Assembly: GCA_937926975.1 (NCBI GenBank)
Contig: CALBCJ010000034.1
Span: forward strand, 1 to 64,000
Source of the DNA: an uncultured Propionibacteriaceae bacterium
Lineage (GTDB): Bacteria > Actinomycetota > Actinomycetes > Propionibacteriales > Propionibacteriaceae
DNA length: 64,000 bases
Direction of reading: 5' to 3'
Shown here: in pieces, positions 44,567 to 53,699 of the stretch
How positions within the stretch are numbered: position 1 is the first letter of the stretch
How the letters are laid out: the number at the start of each line of letters is the position of its first letter
Notes under the pieces: generated by a model
Told to the model about the DNA's origin: nothing
The model's input: the letters and a program-made list of their open reading frames with translations, nothing else
Database searches by the model: none
Position numbers and translations under genes: made by a program

Positions 44567-45927
44567 CCCTCTCGCTGATCGGGCTGATGCTCGTCGCGGT
44601 GCTGGCCGCGGTCGTCCTGTACACGTTCATCGGTTTCATCCCCGGCACCGACGAGACCTCGGTGCTGGCCCCGGTGACCCTGGCCCTGGTGCTCTCGGGC
44701 GCGCCGCCGCAGGTGGTGCTGGCCTTCTTCGTGTCGGCGGTGGTGACCCTCAACCTGATGAACGGGATCCCGACCGCACTGGTCGGCCTGCCCGGCGGGG
44801 TGATGTCGGCGCCGCTGATGGACCACGCGCTGCTGCTGCGGTCGAAGGGCCTGGCGACCAGCACGATCCGCAAGATGGCGGTCGGCTCCGCGATCGGGAC
44901 CGTGGTGTCGATTCCGCTCAGCTTCGCCCTGGCCGGGCTGCTCATCCCGGTCGCCGAGCCGGTCAAGGCCCAGGCGCCGGTCATCCTGGCGGCCGGGGCG
45001 GTGCTGCTGGCGCTGCTCGGCCAGAACCGGGTCCTGGCGCTGATCGCGATCCTGCCGATGGCGCTGGTGTTCCAGGCCCTGCCGGCGCTCTACCGGGGGA
45101 CCGGGATCATCGCCGAGAAGGCCAGCGTCAACATCTCGTTCTTCCTCGGGATCACGGTCGGCCCGATGCTGCTGACCCTGCTGGAGCTGCTGAACGCACA
45201 GCGGCGGGCCCGGCTGCCGCACGGCGACCTCACCCGGACCCGGCTGGCCCGCTCCGGCTTCCACTCCCGCGCGATCGTCCCGTCGAACCTGATCACCCGC
45301 GCCGAGGGCTGGTGGAGCGCGGCGATGGCGGCGGTGTCGACACCGCTGTTCGTGCTCAGCCCGGTCGGGATGACCTTTCTGCTCGGCGAGGCGGCCGCGG
45401 CCAAGGTGACCCACAACCCGGTGCACCGGGCCCAGCGGGCGGTGACCGTGATGAGCGCCCTGACCCACTCCACCTACCTGGCCGGGGTGATCATTCCCCT
45501 GGTCGCGCTGGGAATCCCGATCTCGGGGGTCTCCGCCGGACCGGCCGGGCCGCTGTTCAAGGCGCCCCCGGTGTACGACCTGGACCACAACCTGCACCAC
45601 CTGCTGAGCAGCGGCCAGTTTGTGGTGGCGGTGACGGTGAGCGCGCTGGTCGCGGTCGTGATCACGTACGTGATCGCGGTGCGCTGGTCGTCGCAGGTCA
45701 CGTACTTCGTGATGCGCCGCATCCCGCACGAGGCAGTGCTGGCGCTGTTCGTGGCGTTCATCGGGCTGCTCGCGTACATCGACGCCGGGGTCCCGAACAT
45801 CGTCGGGGTGCTGCTGGTGGGTCTGGTCTGCGGGACGCTGAACCGGCTGGGCGTCTCGTACGGGGTGCAGTTCATGACCCTGTACGCAGCGCCCGGCATC
45901 ATGAAGGCCCTGGCCAGCCTGGCCTGA
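44563..45927 (+). CDS. TctA-like tricarboxylate-transporter permease
   Basis: A 454-aa membrane protein of the TctA family. The two inverted-repeat signatures are visible: FIGFIPGTDETSVLAP near residue 25 and GLPGGVMSAPLMDHALLL near residue 75. About 11-12 helices. The usual partner binding protein TctC is not encoded nearby, so it may work with a remote one or only with the small upstream protein. Substrate not readable. Confidence 0.8.
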   Translation: MTLSLIGLMLVAVLAAVVLYTFIGFIPGTDETSVLAPVTLALVLSGAPPQVVLAFFVSAVVTLNLMNGIPTALVGLPGGVMSAPLMDHALLLRSKGLATSTIRKMAVGSAIGTVVSIPLSFALAGLLIPVAEPVKAQAPVILAAGAVLLALLGQNRVLALIAILPMALVFQALPALYRGTGIIAEKASVNISFFLGITVGPMLLTLLELLNAQRRARLPHGDLTRTRLARSGFHSRAIVPSNLITRAEGWWSAAMAAVSTPLFVLSPVGMTFLLGEAAAAKVTHNPVHRAQRAVTVMSALTHSTYLAGVIIPLVALGIPISGVSAGPAGPLFKAPPVYDLDHNLHHLLSSGQFVVAVTVSALVAVVITYVIAVRWSSQVTYFVMRRIPHEAVLALFVAFIGLLAYIDAGVPNIVGVLLVGLVCGTLNRLGVSYGVQFMTLYAAPGIMKALASLA

Positions 45928-45961
45928 GCGGCTCTCGGCCGGCGTACGGCTGAGGTCTCCT

Positions 45962-45980
45962 CGCCGCCCGCAGAGCGGCG
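45962..45980. terminator. possible terminator hairpin
   Basis: CGCCGC and GCGGCG arms with a 7-base loop, in the gap between the convergent TctA-like and fni genes. A short stem, so weak support. Confidence 0.35.
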
Positions 45981-46044
45981 GGCCCTTCGGCTGGTCCGCT
46001 CCCCCGCGGCCCGTCTGTCAGCGAGCCTCGCTCGGTCGCTGCCG

Positions 46045-47118
46045 CTACCGGTACGAGCGCCGGGCCAGGGCTGTCAGGTCCACCCCGAGCAGCCGGGCCC
46101 GCTCGGCGGTCTCGCCGGTGACCAGCAGGTCGGTCCGCCGCAGTGCCGCCAGGTCCGGGGCGCCGACCAGGGTCATCAGGCTGCGCAGCTGCTCGGTCCA
46201 GGCGGCCAGCTCGTCGTGGAGGGCCTGCTCACCGCCGTCGACCAGGACCCGCAGGAAGTGCCCCGAGACCCCGACCGCCTCGGCCCCCAGCGCCAGCGCC
46301 CGGAGCACGTCCAGCGGGGTCCGGACCCCGCCCGAGGCGAGCACCGGCACCCGTACCGGGTCGGGCCCTGACAAGCACTCCAGCAGGCACAGCGGGGCCG
46401 ACTGGCCCCAGCCGGCCAGATAGCCGTAGTCCTGCCGCGGGCGGCGGCTGTTCTCGATCGCGATGAAGTCGGTCCCGCCGGCACCGGCCACGTCGACCGC
46501 CGCCACCTGAGCCTGGGCGAGCTGGCTGACCGTACGGCGCGACAGCCCAAAGCCGACCTCCTTGACGACCACCGGCACCGGTACGGCCGCGACGACCGCC
46601 GCGACCCGGTCGGCCCAGGCCCGGAAGTCCCGGTCACCCTCGGGCATCACGAGCTCCTGGGCGACGTTGAGGTGCACCTGGAGCGCGTTGGCGCCGACCA
46701 TCTCGACGGCCTGCCGGGCCAGGCCGGGGCTGACGGTGGGGCCGACGTTGGCCAGCACGAAGGCGTCCGGCGCCTCGCGCCGGATCACGGCGAAGCCGTC
46801 GGCGCGGGCCGGGTCGCGCAGCGCGATGTGCTGCGAGCCGCAGGCGATCGTCACCCCGGCCGCGGCGGCGGCCCGGGCGAGGCGGGCGTTGACGGCGGCG
46901 GTGGTGCCGGTGCCGCCGGTCATGGCGTTGATGTAGAAGGGCAGCTCCCAGCGGGAGCCGCAGACCACGGTGCCCGGGTCGACACTCCCCGTACAGGTGC
47001 CTGGCAAGGCGTGGTGCACGAACGCGAGGTCGTCGAAGCCGTTGCGCCCCTCGCTGCGGTGCTGGTCGGCGGCCAGGCGCAGGTGCTCGTCCTTGCGGGC
47101 CGCGTGCTCGTCGGTCAC
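46045..47118 (-). CDS. fni: type 2 isopentenyl-diphosphate isomerase
   Basis: A 357-aa FMN- and NADPH-dependent enzyme interconverting IPP and DMAPP. RKDEHLRLA at the N-terminus, FYINAMTGGT for FMN/phosphate binding, QVHLNVAQELVMPEGDR, VVVKEVGFG and ASGGVRTPLDVLRAL all match the type 2 family, unrelated to the Nudix-like type 1 enzyme. GTG 47118 overlaps mvaK2 by 4 bases. Last gene of the mevalonate operon. Confidence 0.93.
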   Translation of the reverse strand: MTDEHAARKDEHLRLAADQHRSEGRNGFDDLAFVHHALPGTCTGSVDPGTVVCGSRWELPFYINAMTGGTGTTAAVNARLARAAAAAGVTIACGSQHIALRDPARADGFAVIRREAPDAFVLANVGPTVSPGLARQAVEMVGANALQVHLNVAQELVMPEGDRDFRAWADRVAAVVAAVPVPVVVKEVGFGLSRRTVSQLAQAQVAAVDVAGAGGTDFIAIENSRRPRQDYGYLAGWGQSAPLCLLECLSGPDPVRVPVLASGGVRTPLDVLRALALGAEAVGVSGHFLRVLVDGGEQALHDELAAWTEQLRSLMTLVGAPDLAALRRTDLLVTGETAERARLLGVDLTALARRSYR

Positions 47119-48185
47119 GACTCCTCCTCGGTGTGCACGGTCAGGTCCAGCGGGGTGATCCCGGCCGCCCGCCAGTCGGCGCGGACCGCGTCAAGGTCGG
47201 TCCCGGGCGGGCAGAGCGCGATCCCGCAGTCTCCGCCGCCGGCGCCGGAGGTCTTCGCGGCGGCGCCGTGGGCGGCGGCGATCTCGATCAGCCGGGTCAG
47301 GGCGGGCGTCTCGATGGTGGTCTGGCTGAGGCGGCCGAGCTCGGCCAGCAGCCGCCGGTTCTCGGCGACCAGGCGGGCCACGGCGTCCAGGTCGGCGCTG
47401 GTCAGCGCCTCCTCCAGCCCCTGCAGGCAGGCCTCGCTGCTGTCCTGGAAGGCCCGGTAGCGCCCCTGGTCACGGGCCTGTCCCCAGGCCTGCACGCCTG
47501 CCACCAGGTCGGCGCTGGAGGCGGGCGCGCCGGTCCAGCCGACGAGCAGCCGCAGCCCTGCCGGCGGGGTCAGCCGCCGCAGCCGCAGCCCGGGCCAGGT
47601 GGCGGCGAGCAGCTCGGTGCAGCTGCTGCGGCGGCGGGCCTGGCGCAGCCAGTCCCGGTCGGGTGAGGCGTACGAGACCCAGCCGGCCAGGGCGCTGGCG
47701 GCCAGGTCACCGCCGGAGCCGACCGGCTGGACCGCGTCCGAGGCCAGCAGCGCCAGCCGGTAGACGGCGTGGTCGTCGAGGCTCAGCCGGTACCAGGCGG
47801 CCACGGCCCGGACGGTCGCCACGGTGGCCGCCGCGGAGGAGCCGAGACCGAGCTTGCGCCCGTCCGGGTCGTCGAGGTCGCTGACCAGCTCCAGGTCGTA
47901 CGGGCCGAGCTCGCCGCCGGCCTCGGTGACCAGCGCCTCGACCGTACGGACCGCGGAGATGACGTAGTCGAGGCGGCCGTGGACGGGCTCGGCGGTCCCG
48001 TCGAGGCCGCGGCGCCAGCGCCGGGACCCGCCCGGGTACGCGGCGGAGCGGACCTGCCCGCTGCCCGGCCCGACCCGTACGGTGAGGAAGCGGTCGACCG
48101 CCACCAGCAGGGCCCGGTGGCCGGGCTCGACAACGGCGTACTCGCCGGCGACGTAGAGCTTGCCCGGGGCCCGGCGGACCGTCAT
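47115..48185 (-). CDS. mvaK2: phosphomevalonate kinase
   Basis: A 356-aa GHMP-superfamily kinase converting mevalonate 5-phosphate to the diphosphate. It starts RRAPGKLYVAGEYAVVEPGH, has the ATP-loop LGLGSSAAATVA, and the C-terminal KTSGAGGGDCGIAL motif 3. Substrate assignment rests on similarity to bacterial MvaK2 and on the order K1-D-K2-fni. Overlaps both neighbours by 4 bases. Confidence 0.92.
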   Translation of the reverse strand: MTVRRAPGKLYVAGEYAVVEPGHRALLVAVDRFLTVRVGPGSGQVRSAAYPGGSRRWRRGLDGTAEPVHGRLDYVISAVRTVEALVTEAGGELGPYDLELVSDLDDPDGRKLGLGSSAAATVATVRAVAAWYRLSLDDHAVYRLALLASDAVQPVGSGGDLAASALAGWVSYASPDRDWLRQARRRSSCTELLAATWPGLRLRRLTPPAGLRLLVGWTGAPASSADLVAGVQAWGQARDQGRYRAFQDSSEACLQGLEEALTSADLDAVARLVAENRRLLAELGRLSQTTIETPALTRLIEIAAAHGAAAKTSGAGGGDCGIALCPPGTDLDAVRADWRAAGITPLDLTVHTEEES

Positions 48186-49156
48186 GCGGTCTCCACCTCG
48201 ACGCCGCCGCCGGGGCGGCAGACGGTGAGCCGGGCGCTGGGGAACCGGTCCTGCAGCTCGGCGGCGACCTGCTCGGCGCGGGAGCCGTCGGTGAGGACCT
48301 TGACGTTGGGCCCGGCGTCGATGGTGGCCCACACCGGCCAGCCGGCGTCGCGCAGCGCGGCCAGCGTGTGGAGGACGGCGACGGTGCTCGGCAGCCAGTA
48401 CCGGACCGCCGGCCGGGCCGCAAGCATGGTGGCGTGCATGCCGAGCGCGTTGGCCTCGGCGACCTCCCCGAGCCGGGCCAGGTCTCCCGCCTCGACCGCG
48501 GCCATCCCCTGGCGCAGGTCGTCGGCGCTGGCGGCGACCCAGGCCGGGTAGAGCGGCGAGGTCTGCATCGTGTGCCGCATCGCGACGGTGCTGCTGACCG
48601 GTTTCGGGCCGGCCTCGACGACCATCACCACCATCGCCAGGTCGAGCGGGCAGCTGACGGGCTCGGCGTACGAGGAGGCGTCGTCGCTGCCGGCGTGCCA
48701 GACCACGAGGCCGCCGAAGACAGACCGGCTGGCCGACCCGGAACCCCGTCTGGCTAGGCGTGACAGGGCCCGCGGGTCGAGGTTGAGGCCGGCGGCGCGG
48801 GAGGCGGCGGCGGCGAGGGCGGCGAAGCCGGCGGCGGAGCTGGCCAGTCCGGCGGCGAGCGGCACGGTCGAGGTGGAGGCGACGGTGGCGGGGGTGCGGC
48901 GGCCGGAGAGGTCGCGTACCAGGTCGAGGAACCGGACCACCCGCTGCCGGGCGGCGTCGCCGGGGACGGTGCCGTTGATGGTGACCTGGTCGCAGCCCTC
49001 GGCGCCGCCGTCGAAGGTGACGGTGGTGGTGGTCCAGGTGTCGGCGAGGGTCAGCGACAGGCTGGAGGTGGTGGGGATGGTGAGGTCCGGGTCGGCCTTG
49101 CCCCAGTACTTGATGAGGGCGATGTTGCTGTTGGCCCGGGCGGTGGCGGTGGTCAT
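48182..49156 (-). CDS. mvaD: diphosphomevalonate decarboxylase
   Basis: A 324-aa GHMP-fold enzyme giving isopentenyl diphosphate by ATP-dependent decarboxylation. ANSNIALIKYWGK at the start, TTSSLSLTL, PLAAGLASSAAGFAAL (ATP loop), RGSGSASRSVFGG, and the catalytic Asp in TIDAGPNVKVL are diagnostic and complete. Confidence 0.95.
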   Translation of the reverse strand: MTTATARANSNIALIKYWGKADPDLTIPTTSSLSLTLADTWTTTTVTFDGGAEGCDQVTINGTVPGDAARQRVVRFLDLVRDLSGRRTPATVASTSTVPLAAGLASSAAGFAALAAAASRAAGLNLDPRALSRLARRGSGSASRSVFGGLVVWHAGSDDASSYAEPVSCPLDLAMVVMVVEAGPKPVSSTVAMRHTMQTSPLYPAWVAASADDLRQGMAAVEAGDLARLGEVAEANALGMHATMLAARPAVRYWLPSTVAVLHTLAALRDAGWPVWATIDAGPNVKVLTDGSRAEQVAAELQDRFPSARLTVCRPGGGVEVETA

Positions 49157-50100
49157 GTGTCCTCGCTGGTCCGGATCTGGTAGGTCCAGGTCTGGGCGGC
49201 GCCGGCCTGGTCGAGCCCCTGGCGGACCTGGTCGGTGTGGTCGTCGCTGGTGAGCGCGATCAGGCAGCCTCCGAGCCCACCGCCGGTGAGCTTCGCGCCG
49301 AGCGCCCCGGCCTGGCGGGCGGTGTCGACGAGCCGGTCGAGGACCGGCAGGCTGAGCCCCAGCTCGGCGAGGGTCTGGTGGGCCTGGTCCATGGCGGCCC
49401 CGAGCCTGGCTGGGTCACCGGCGCCGAGCGCGGCGATGGCGGTCTCGGTGAGGCTGCCGAGCCGGTCGACCAGCGGGGCGATGGTCGCAGGCGTGGCGTC
49501 GTAGCGGCGTCGCAGCCCGCCCACCGCCTCGCGGGTGGAGCCCTGGACCCCGGAGTCAGCGATCACCAGCACGGCCTCGACCCGCTGCCGCAGTGGCCGC
49601 ATCTGCCCTTGCTGGAACCGGATCGGGCCGGGCGCGCAGGTGGCCCGGGCGTCGAGGCCGGAGGGGTGCTCGTGGGCGACCCGCTCCGCGGTCTGGGTGA
49701 GCTCGAAGAGCTCGGCGGCGCTCGCCTCTCGCCCGCAGGCGTCGAGCACGGCCCTGATGACCGCGCCGGCCGCGGCGGCCGAGGAGCCGAGGCCCCGCTC
49801 GTACGGGAAGCCGCTGCTGGTGGTGATCTCGAAGTCCTGGCTGGTTCCGGCAGCGTCGCGGGCGGCCTGGTACGCGCGGACCACGCAGGCGAACCGGGCC
49901 CCGGCCGCGTCCATCGGCCCGTCGTAGCCGAGGCTCCGCAGCCTCGGCGGCCCGTCGACCGGACGGGCGGTCGCCTCCATCCGCAGGTCGTGCAGCGGCA
50001 GCGCCACCGCCGGGTGCCCGTACACGACCGAGTGCTCCCCGACCAGGATCGTCTTGGCCCAGGTCAGGCCGTACCCCGGGCGGGTCGGCAGTGAAGGCAT
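49153..50100 (-). CDS. mvaK1: mevalonate kinase
   Basis: A 315-aa GHMP kinase phosphorylating mevalonate. AKTILVGEHSVVYGHPAVAL at the N-terminus, the loop RGLGSSAAAAGAV, catalytic Asp in PSGLDARA, and KLTGGGLGGCLIAL near the C-terminus. It is the first gene of the operon; ATG 50100 lies 101 bases after the end of the STAND gene on the same strand, with a hairpin between, so a promoter here is expected but not distinct. Confidence 0.93.
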   Translation of the reverse strand: MPSLPTRPGYGLTWAKTILVGEHSVVYGHPAVALPLHDLRMEATARPVDGPPRLRSLGYDGPMDAAGARFACVVRAYQAARDAAGTSQDFEITTSSGFPYERGLGSSAAAAGAVIRAVLDACGREASAAELFELTQTAERVAHEHPSGLDARATCAPGPIRFQQGQMRPLRQRVEAVLVIADSGVQGSTREAVGGLRRRYDATPATIAPLVDRLGSLTETAIAALGAGDPARLGAAMDQAHQTLAELGLSLPVLDRLVDTARQAGALGAKLTGGGLGGCLIALTSDDHTDQVRQGLDQAGAAQTWTYQIRTSEDT

Positions 50101-50181
50101 CGGCGGTCCTGGTCGGGTTCTGGGCTGGCGACTGCGACCCTACCGGTCCTGGCCGTCCGCCCATCGCCGGCTGCCACCTGT

Positions 50182-50208
50182 ACGGGTCGGGCAGTGCCCG
50201 ACTACCCG
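50182..50208 (-). terminator. hairpin at the end of the first STAND gene
   Basis: CGGGCA-G-TGCCCG with outer arms ACGGGT/ACCCGT around the stop codon at 50202. It probably ends the NB-ARC/TPR transcript before mvaK1. Confidence 0.5.
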
Positions 50209-52844
50209 TCCTGATCTGGTCCAGTCCCTTCGGTCCCCCTGTCTTCCTCTGAGCCGGCCTCCGCAGCCCGCCGCTTGACGTCCTCAAGCAGTTCATGCAG
50301 GTCCAGATCGCCATCCGGCCCAGCGATAGTGCCCCCATCACGGATGACCTGCTCCAGCAGCGGGATAGCCTCCTGCCAGCGCCCCTGTCCTAGATAGATG
50401 CTGGTCAGGTTGCTGCGGCTGAGGACAGTGTCGGGATGAGTTGGACCGAGGAACTCTTCGCGTGCGGTCAGTACTTGGCGCGATAGGTTAACGGCCTCCT
50501 CATAGCGTTGGGCGGCGTTGTATAAGCCAGCGAGGTTACCGAGAATAGTGAGGGTATCGTGATGCCTGGGGCCGAGCGTCCGTTTCGCATCGGCGCACAG
50601 CACTTCATACATCGAGGCGGCCTCTTCAAGTCGTCCGGCGGTTTGATAAGCAGAGGCTAAGTTGTTCCGACTGTTAAGAGTGCCGGGGTGGTCGCACCCA
50701 AGCGTCTGCTCGCGCTTTTCAAGGGTTTGCTCGAATAGAAGAATAGCCTTGCCGTAACACCCAGACTCGTGATACGCGAGAGCAAGGTTATTGCGGCTCG
50801 TCAAGGTGTCCGGATGATCACACCCAAGCACTCCCTCGCGCCTTTCTAGGGTTTGCCTATGCAAGCGGATAGAACGATTGTATTGCCCCGCCATTCGGTA
50901 TGCATTCGCAAGGTTATCGCAACTGGCCAACGTTCCATAGTGGCCAGTCCCAAGATGCTTCTCAATCAGGTCGACATATGGGGCCAACTGAATGGCCAGA
51001 CCAGCCAAGCCGACCTGAAGACACCAGACCACCGCGCGCGACGACGCCCGGAGAACGCCGGGATGAACTGTGGTAGGTCGGGAATAGGTCTGCCCCAGAA
51101 GGTCCACGAGCTGGGTGGCGAAGGCCTGGGCCGTGGCCCGCCTCTCCTCCCACCCGACAGCATCAGAGATGGTGACCCCACTGAGAACTCGCACCGCTGG
51201 CTCCACCGGGAGAAATCCGTTGTCGGTTGGGTTCTGGAAGGCCTCGCGCCACACCCGCCCTTGAAGCCGGTGCAGGGCGACGGTTTCACGATCTTCGGAA
51301 AGGGCGATAATCCCGGCTTCGACAAGAGCCCCGACGGCTTCCCGATCGGCATCCTCAGAGTCACTGACCTGGTACAGCCAGGCACGGGGAACACCTGACT
51401 CGGCCAGCAGCGCCAGAGCGTCCAGGACTAGCACCGCGGACGTTGCCGCAGCCGGGTCCTCGTCCCGGATCTGCTCGATGGCGGACTCGAAGGCCAACCG
51501 GAGAGCAACCCCCACAGTGACCGGGTAAGGATCTCCAACAGGCCGGCGCACAGCCTCATCCAGAGACCGCCTCCCCAAAACCTCCTCCAGGTACTTCTGA
51601 TAGGTGTAGCCACGGCGCCGGACCGTGGCGGCAGCCTGCGTCAAGGCAACCGGCAGACGCCCGAGCGCCTTAGCCACCGCCTCAGCGTCGCGATCCGGGT
51701 TGCCGGTCGCGTCCACGAGGTAGCCGACCGCCTCCTCGAGGGTGTACACACCGACGTCCAGACGCTCCCCCAGAGCATCCGTACGGGCCGTCGTCGTGAC
51801 CAGGACCCGCATCCCAGAACCCGCAGGAACCAGCCCAGCCAGGTCATCAGCAGACTCCACATTGTCGAAGACCAGCAACCGCGGATCGGGGCCAGTACCC
51901 GACAGCCAGGAAACCAGCCACTGCGCAGCCCTCTCATCATCCTTCGCCTCATCCCCCTGGATGAGCTGGTGACCCCTCGCGATCTGAGCCATCTGGGCGA
52001 CGGCCGCCGCCCGGCTGGTGGCACTGACCCAGGCCACAAAACCCCAGCCCTCATTGATGCACTCGGCCGTGAACGCAGCAGCCAGCTGAGACTTCCCCAC
52101 CCCACGCATCCCCGACACCGCACACAAGGTCGCCACACCCGAGCCCGCCAGGGCCTCACGGATCTGACCCAGATCAGAACGTTCAACGAAGTGAGCCGCC
52201 CGACGAGGCATCGACCCGATCTCCACGATCTGAGGCGGACGACGGTCCAGCTCCTGCTTCAACGCGGCCAAAGCACCGCGGAGCTCGTCCAGCTGGCTCT
52301 GCAAGTCAGCGCGCTCCTGGTCAGCACCATCCAGCCGGGCCTCCACCCCGCCGACGACCGCAAGGACTTCCCTCAGCTGCTTCTGACCCAGCTCCGGGTA
52401 CACCTCGGGCGACAGAGCAAGCTGGCGAGCCAGGTACCCCAGACGCCCCACAATCCGGTCGGCATAGTGACAGGCAGCAGGAGCGAAGCCCGCCAGGTCG
52501 ATAGCGGGCAGAGCCGCCCGAAACTCATCCGGCCCCTCCAGCGCCGCCCGCAGCAGCACCGAACGATGGCCTTCCACAAACGGGGTGACCAACCCCAGAA
52601 CCCGAGCCTCGACAGCCTCCGCCTCGCCCCCGGCCTTCTGCCGAGGAGCATCCAGATCATCCGCCAGAGACCGGCACGCCTTCTTCCACTCCTTCTCAAG
52701 ACTGGTGCTCTTGGCTCCCGCAACCGCCGACATACCACTCACCAGAGCCCCGGCAGCACCAGCCCCAGGGACGGCCTGACCGACCACCGCCAGCGCCGCA
52801 CCCACCAGCGGTCCGTACCGTTCCAGCACCTGACGAGAGGCCAT
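50202..52844 (-). CDS. NB-ARC/TPR STAND NTPase, paralogue 1
   Basis: An 880-aa protein. Residues 1-50 contain a hydrophobic Gly/Ala-rich stretch (GPLVGAALAVVGQAVPGAGA); a helical region follows, then a coiled coil near 175-200 (ADLQSQLDELRGALAALKQE). The NB-ARC domain has a P-loop GMRGVGKSQLA with Lys251 and Walker B RLLVFDNVES; a winged-helix part (ALALLAESGVPRAWLY) follows. The C-terminal third has five kinesin-light-chain-type TPR units of 42 aa (LGCDHPDTLTSRNNLALAY). Such proteins are switch ATPases whose TPRs sense a ligand; many act in defence or regulation. The TPR region has lower GC than its surroundings. The C-terminus is acidic and unlike the other paralogues. Confidence 0.85.
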   Translation of the reverse strand: MASRQVLERYGPLVGAALAVVGQAVPGAGAAGALVSGMSAVAGAKSTSLEKEWKKACRSLADDLDAPRQKAGGEAEAVEARVLGLVTPFVEGHRSVLLRAALEGPDEFRAALPAIDLAGFAPAACHYADRIVGRLGYLARQLALSPEVYPELGQKQLREVLAVVGGVEARLDGADQERADLQSQLDELRGALAALKQELDRRPPQIVEIGSMPRRAAHFVERSDLGQIREALAGSGVATLCAVSGMRGVGKSQLAAAFTAECINEGWGFVAWVSATSRAAAVAQMAQIARGHQLIQGDEAKDDERAAQWLVSWLSGTGPDPRLLVFDNVESADDLAGLVPAGSGMRVLVTTTARTDALGERLDVGVYTLEEAVGYLVDATGNPDRDAEAVAKALGRLPVALTQAAATVRRRGYTYQKYLEEVLGRRSLDEAVRRPVGDPYPVTVGVALRLAFESAIEQIRDEDPAAATSAVLVLDALALLAESGVPRAWLYQVSDSEDADREAVGALVEAGIIALSEDRETVALHRLQGRVWREAFQNPTDNGFLPVEPAVRVLSGVTISDAVGWEERRATAQAFATQLVDLLGQTYSRPTTVHPGVLRASSRAVVWCLQVGLAGLAIQLAPYVDLIEKHLGTGHYGTLASCDNLANAYRMAGQYNRSIRLHRQTLERREGVLGCDHPDTLTSRNNLALAYHESGCYGKAILLFEQTLEKREQTLGCDHPGTLNSRNNLASAYQTAGRLEEAASMYEVLCADAKRTLGPRHHDTLTILGNLAGLYNAAQRYEEAVNLSRQVLTAREEFLGPTHPDTVLSRSNLTSIYLGQGRWQEAIPLLEQVIRDGGTIAGPDGDLDLHELLEDVKRRAAEAGSEEDRGTEGTGPDQDG

Positions 52845-52850
52845 GCCTGG

Positions 52851-52856
52851 ATGCTA
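52851..52856 (-). promoter_or_regulatory. -10 box of STAND paralogue 1
   Basis: TAGCAT (minus strand) six bases before the ATG. The flank GGCCGATAGCATCC is shared with paralogue 2 at 60801. Leaderless transcription is expected. Confidence 0.55.
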
Positions 52857-52931
52857 TCGGCCATCCCTGCCCCAGCAGAAGAAGCAGACGGGCCAGCGCA
52901 ACAGCAGCCCGAGCCCAGCACTCGACCGGTC

Positions 52932-53699
52932 TCAGTGCCAGGGAAACCGGGGCAGTGCTGCCACGAGCCGCTGCGCGGCCAAGGACACTGGCTCACGCAG
53001 CACCTGGTCGGGCGGGCCCTGCTCGACGACCGCCCCGCCTGCCATCACCATCACCTCGTCGGCCACCTGCCGGGCCACGCCCAGGTCGTGGGTGATGAAC
53101 AGCAGCGCGAAGCCCCAGCGCTTCTGAAGATCCCGCAGCAGCTGGGCCACCTCGTCCTGGGTGGCCACATCCAGCGCCGAGACCACCTCGTCGGCCACCA
53201 CCACCCGCGGCTGCGCCAGGAGCGCCCGAGCCAGCGCCACCCGCTGCAGCTGGCCTCCCGAGAGCCGGTCCGGGCGACGCTGCCCGACCTGCGGGTCCAG
53301 GCCCACCTGCTGCAGGACCTCGTCGACCCGCTCGGCCGCCGTGCCCTCACCCGGCACCCGCGAGGCGACCGCCCGCAGCGCCCGCCCCAGACTCAGGTGG
53401 GGAGCGAAGGCGTCGGCCGAGCTCTGAAAGACCAGCTGCAGCCGGGGCCGTACCAGGCGGCGCAGCCGCCGCTCCCCGTCGGACAGGTCGACCCCCTCGA
53501 AGCAGACACGACCCTGGTCAGGCTGCAGCAGGCCGACCGCGAGCGCCCCGAGGGTGCTCTTGCCGCAGCCCGACTCCCCTACCAGCGCTACGGTCCGGCC
53601 CTGGCTCAGGCTGAGGCTGACCTGGTCGACAGCGACGACTCGGCGGCCCCCGTCATGAAAGACCTTGGTGACCTCGGTCATGGTGAGAACTGCGCTCAT
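52932..53699 (-). CDS. oligopeptide/nickel ABC transporter ATPase (OppF/NikE type)
   Basis: A 255-aa ATPase. Walker A GESGCGKST, Q-loop LVFQSSADAF, signature LSGGQLQRVALARALL, Walker B VVVADEVVSALD (the usual DEPT is DEVV), switch His in ITHDLGVA. Last gene of a five-gene importer operon; overlaps the other ATPase gene by 4 bases. It supplies energy with its partner ATPase. Confidence 0.88.
   Translation of the reverse strand: MSAVLTMTEVTKVFHDGGRRVVAVDQVSLSLSQGRTVALVGESGCGKSTLGALAVGLLQPDQGRVCFEGVDLSDGERRLRRLVRPRLQLVFQSSADAFAPHLSLGRALRAVASRVPGEGTAAERVDEVLQQVGLDPQVGQRRPDRLSGGQLQRVALARALLAQPRVVVADEVVSALDVATQDEVAQLLRDLQKRWGFALLFITHDLGVARQVADEVMVMAGGAVVEQGPPDQVLREPVSLAAQRLVAALPRFPWH

Noticed and set aside
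50101..50201. Co-transcription of STAND paralogue 1 with the mevalonate operon
   Set aside because: Although on the same strand with a 101-base gap, a strong hairpin overlaps the STAND stop codon, so functional linkage is unlikely.
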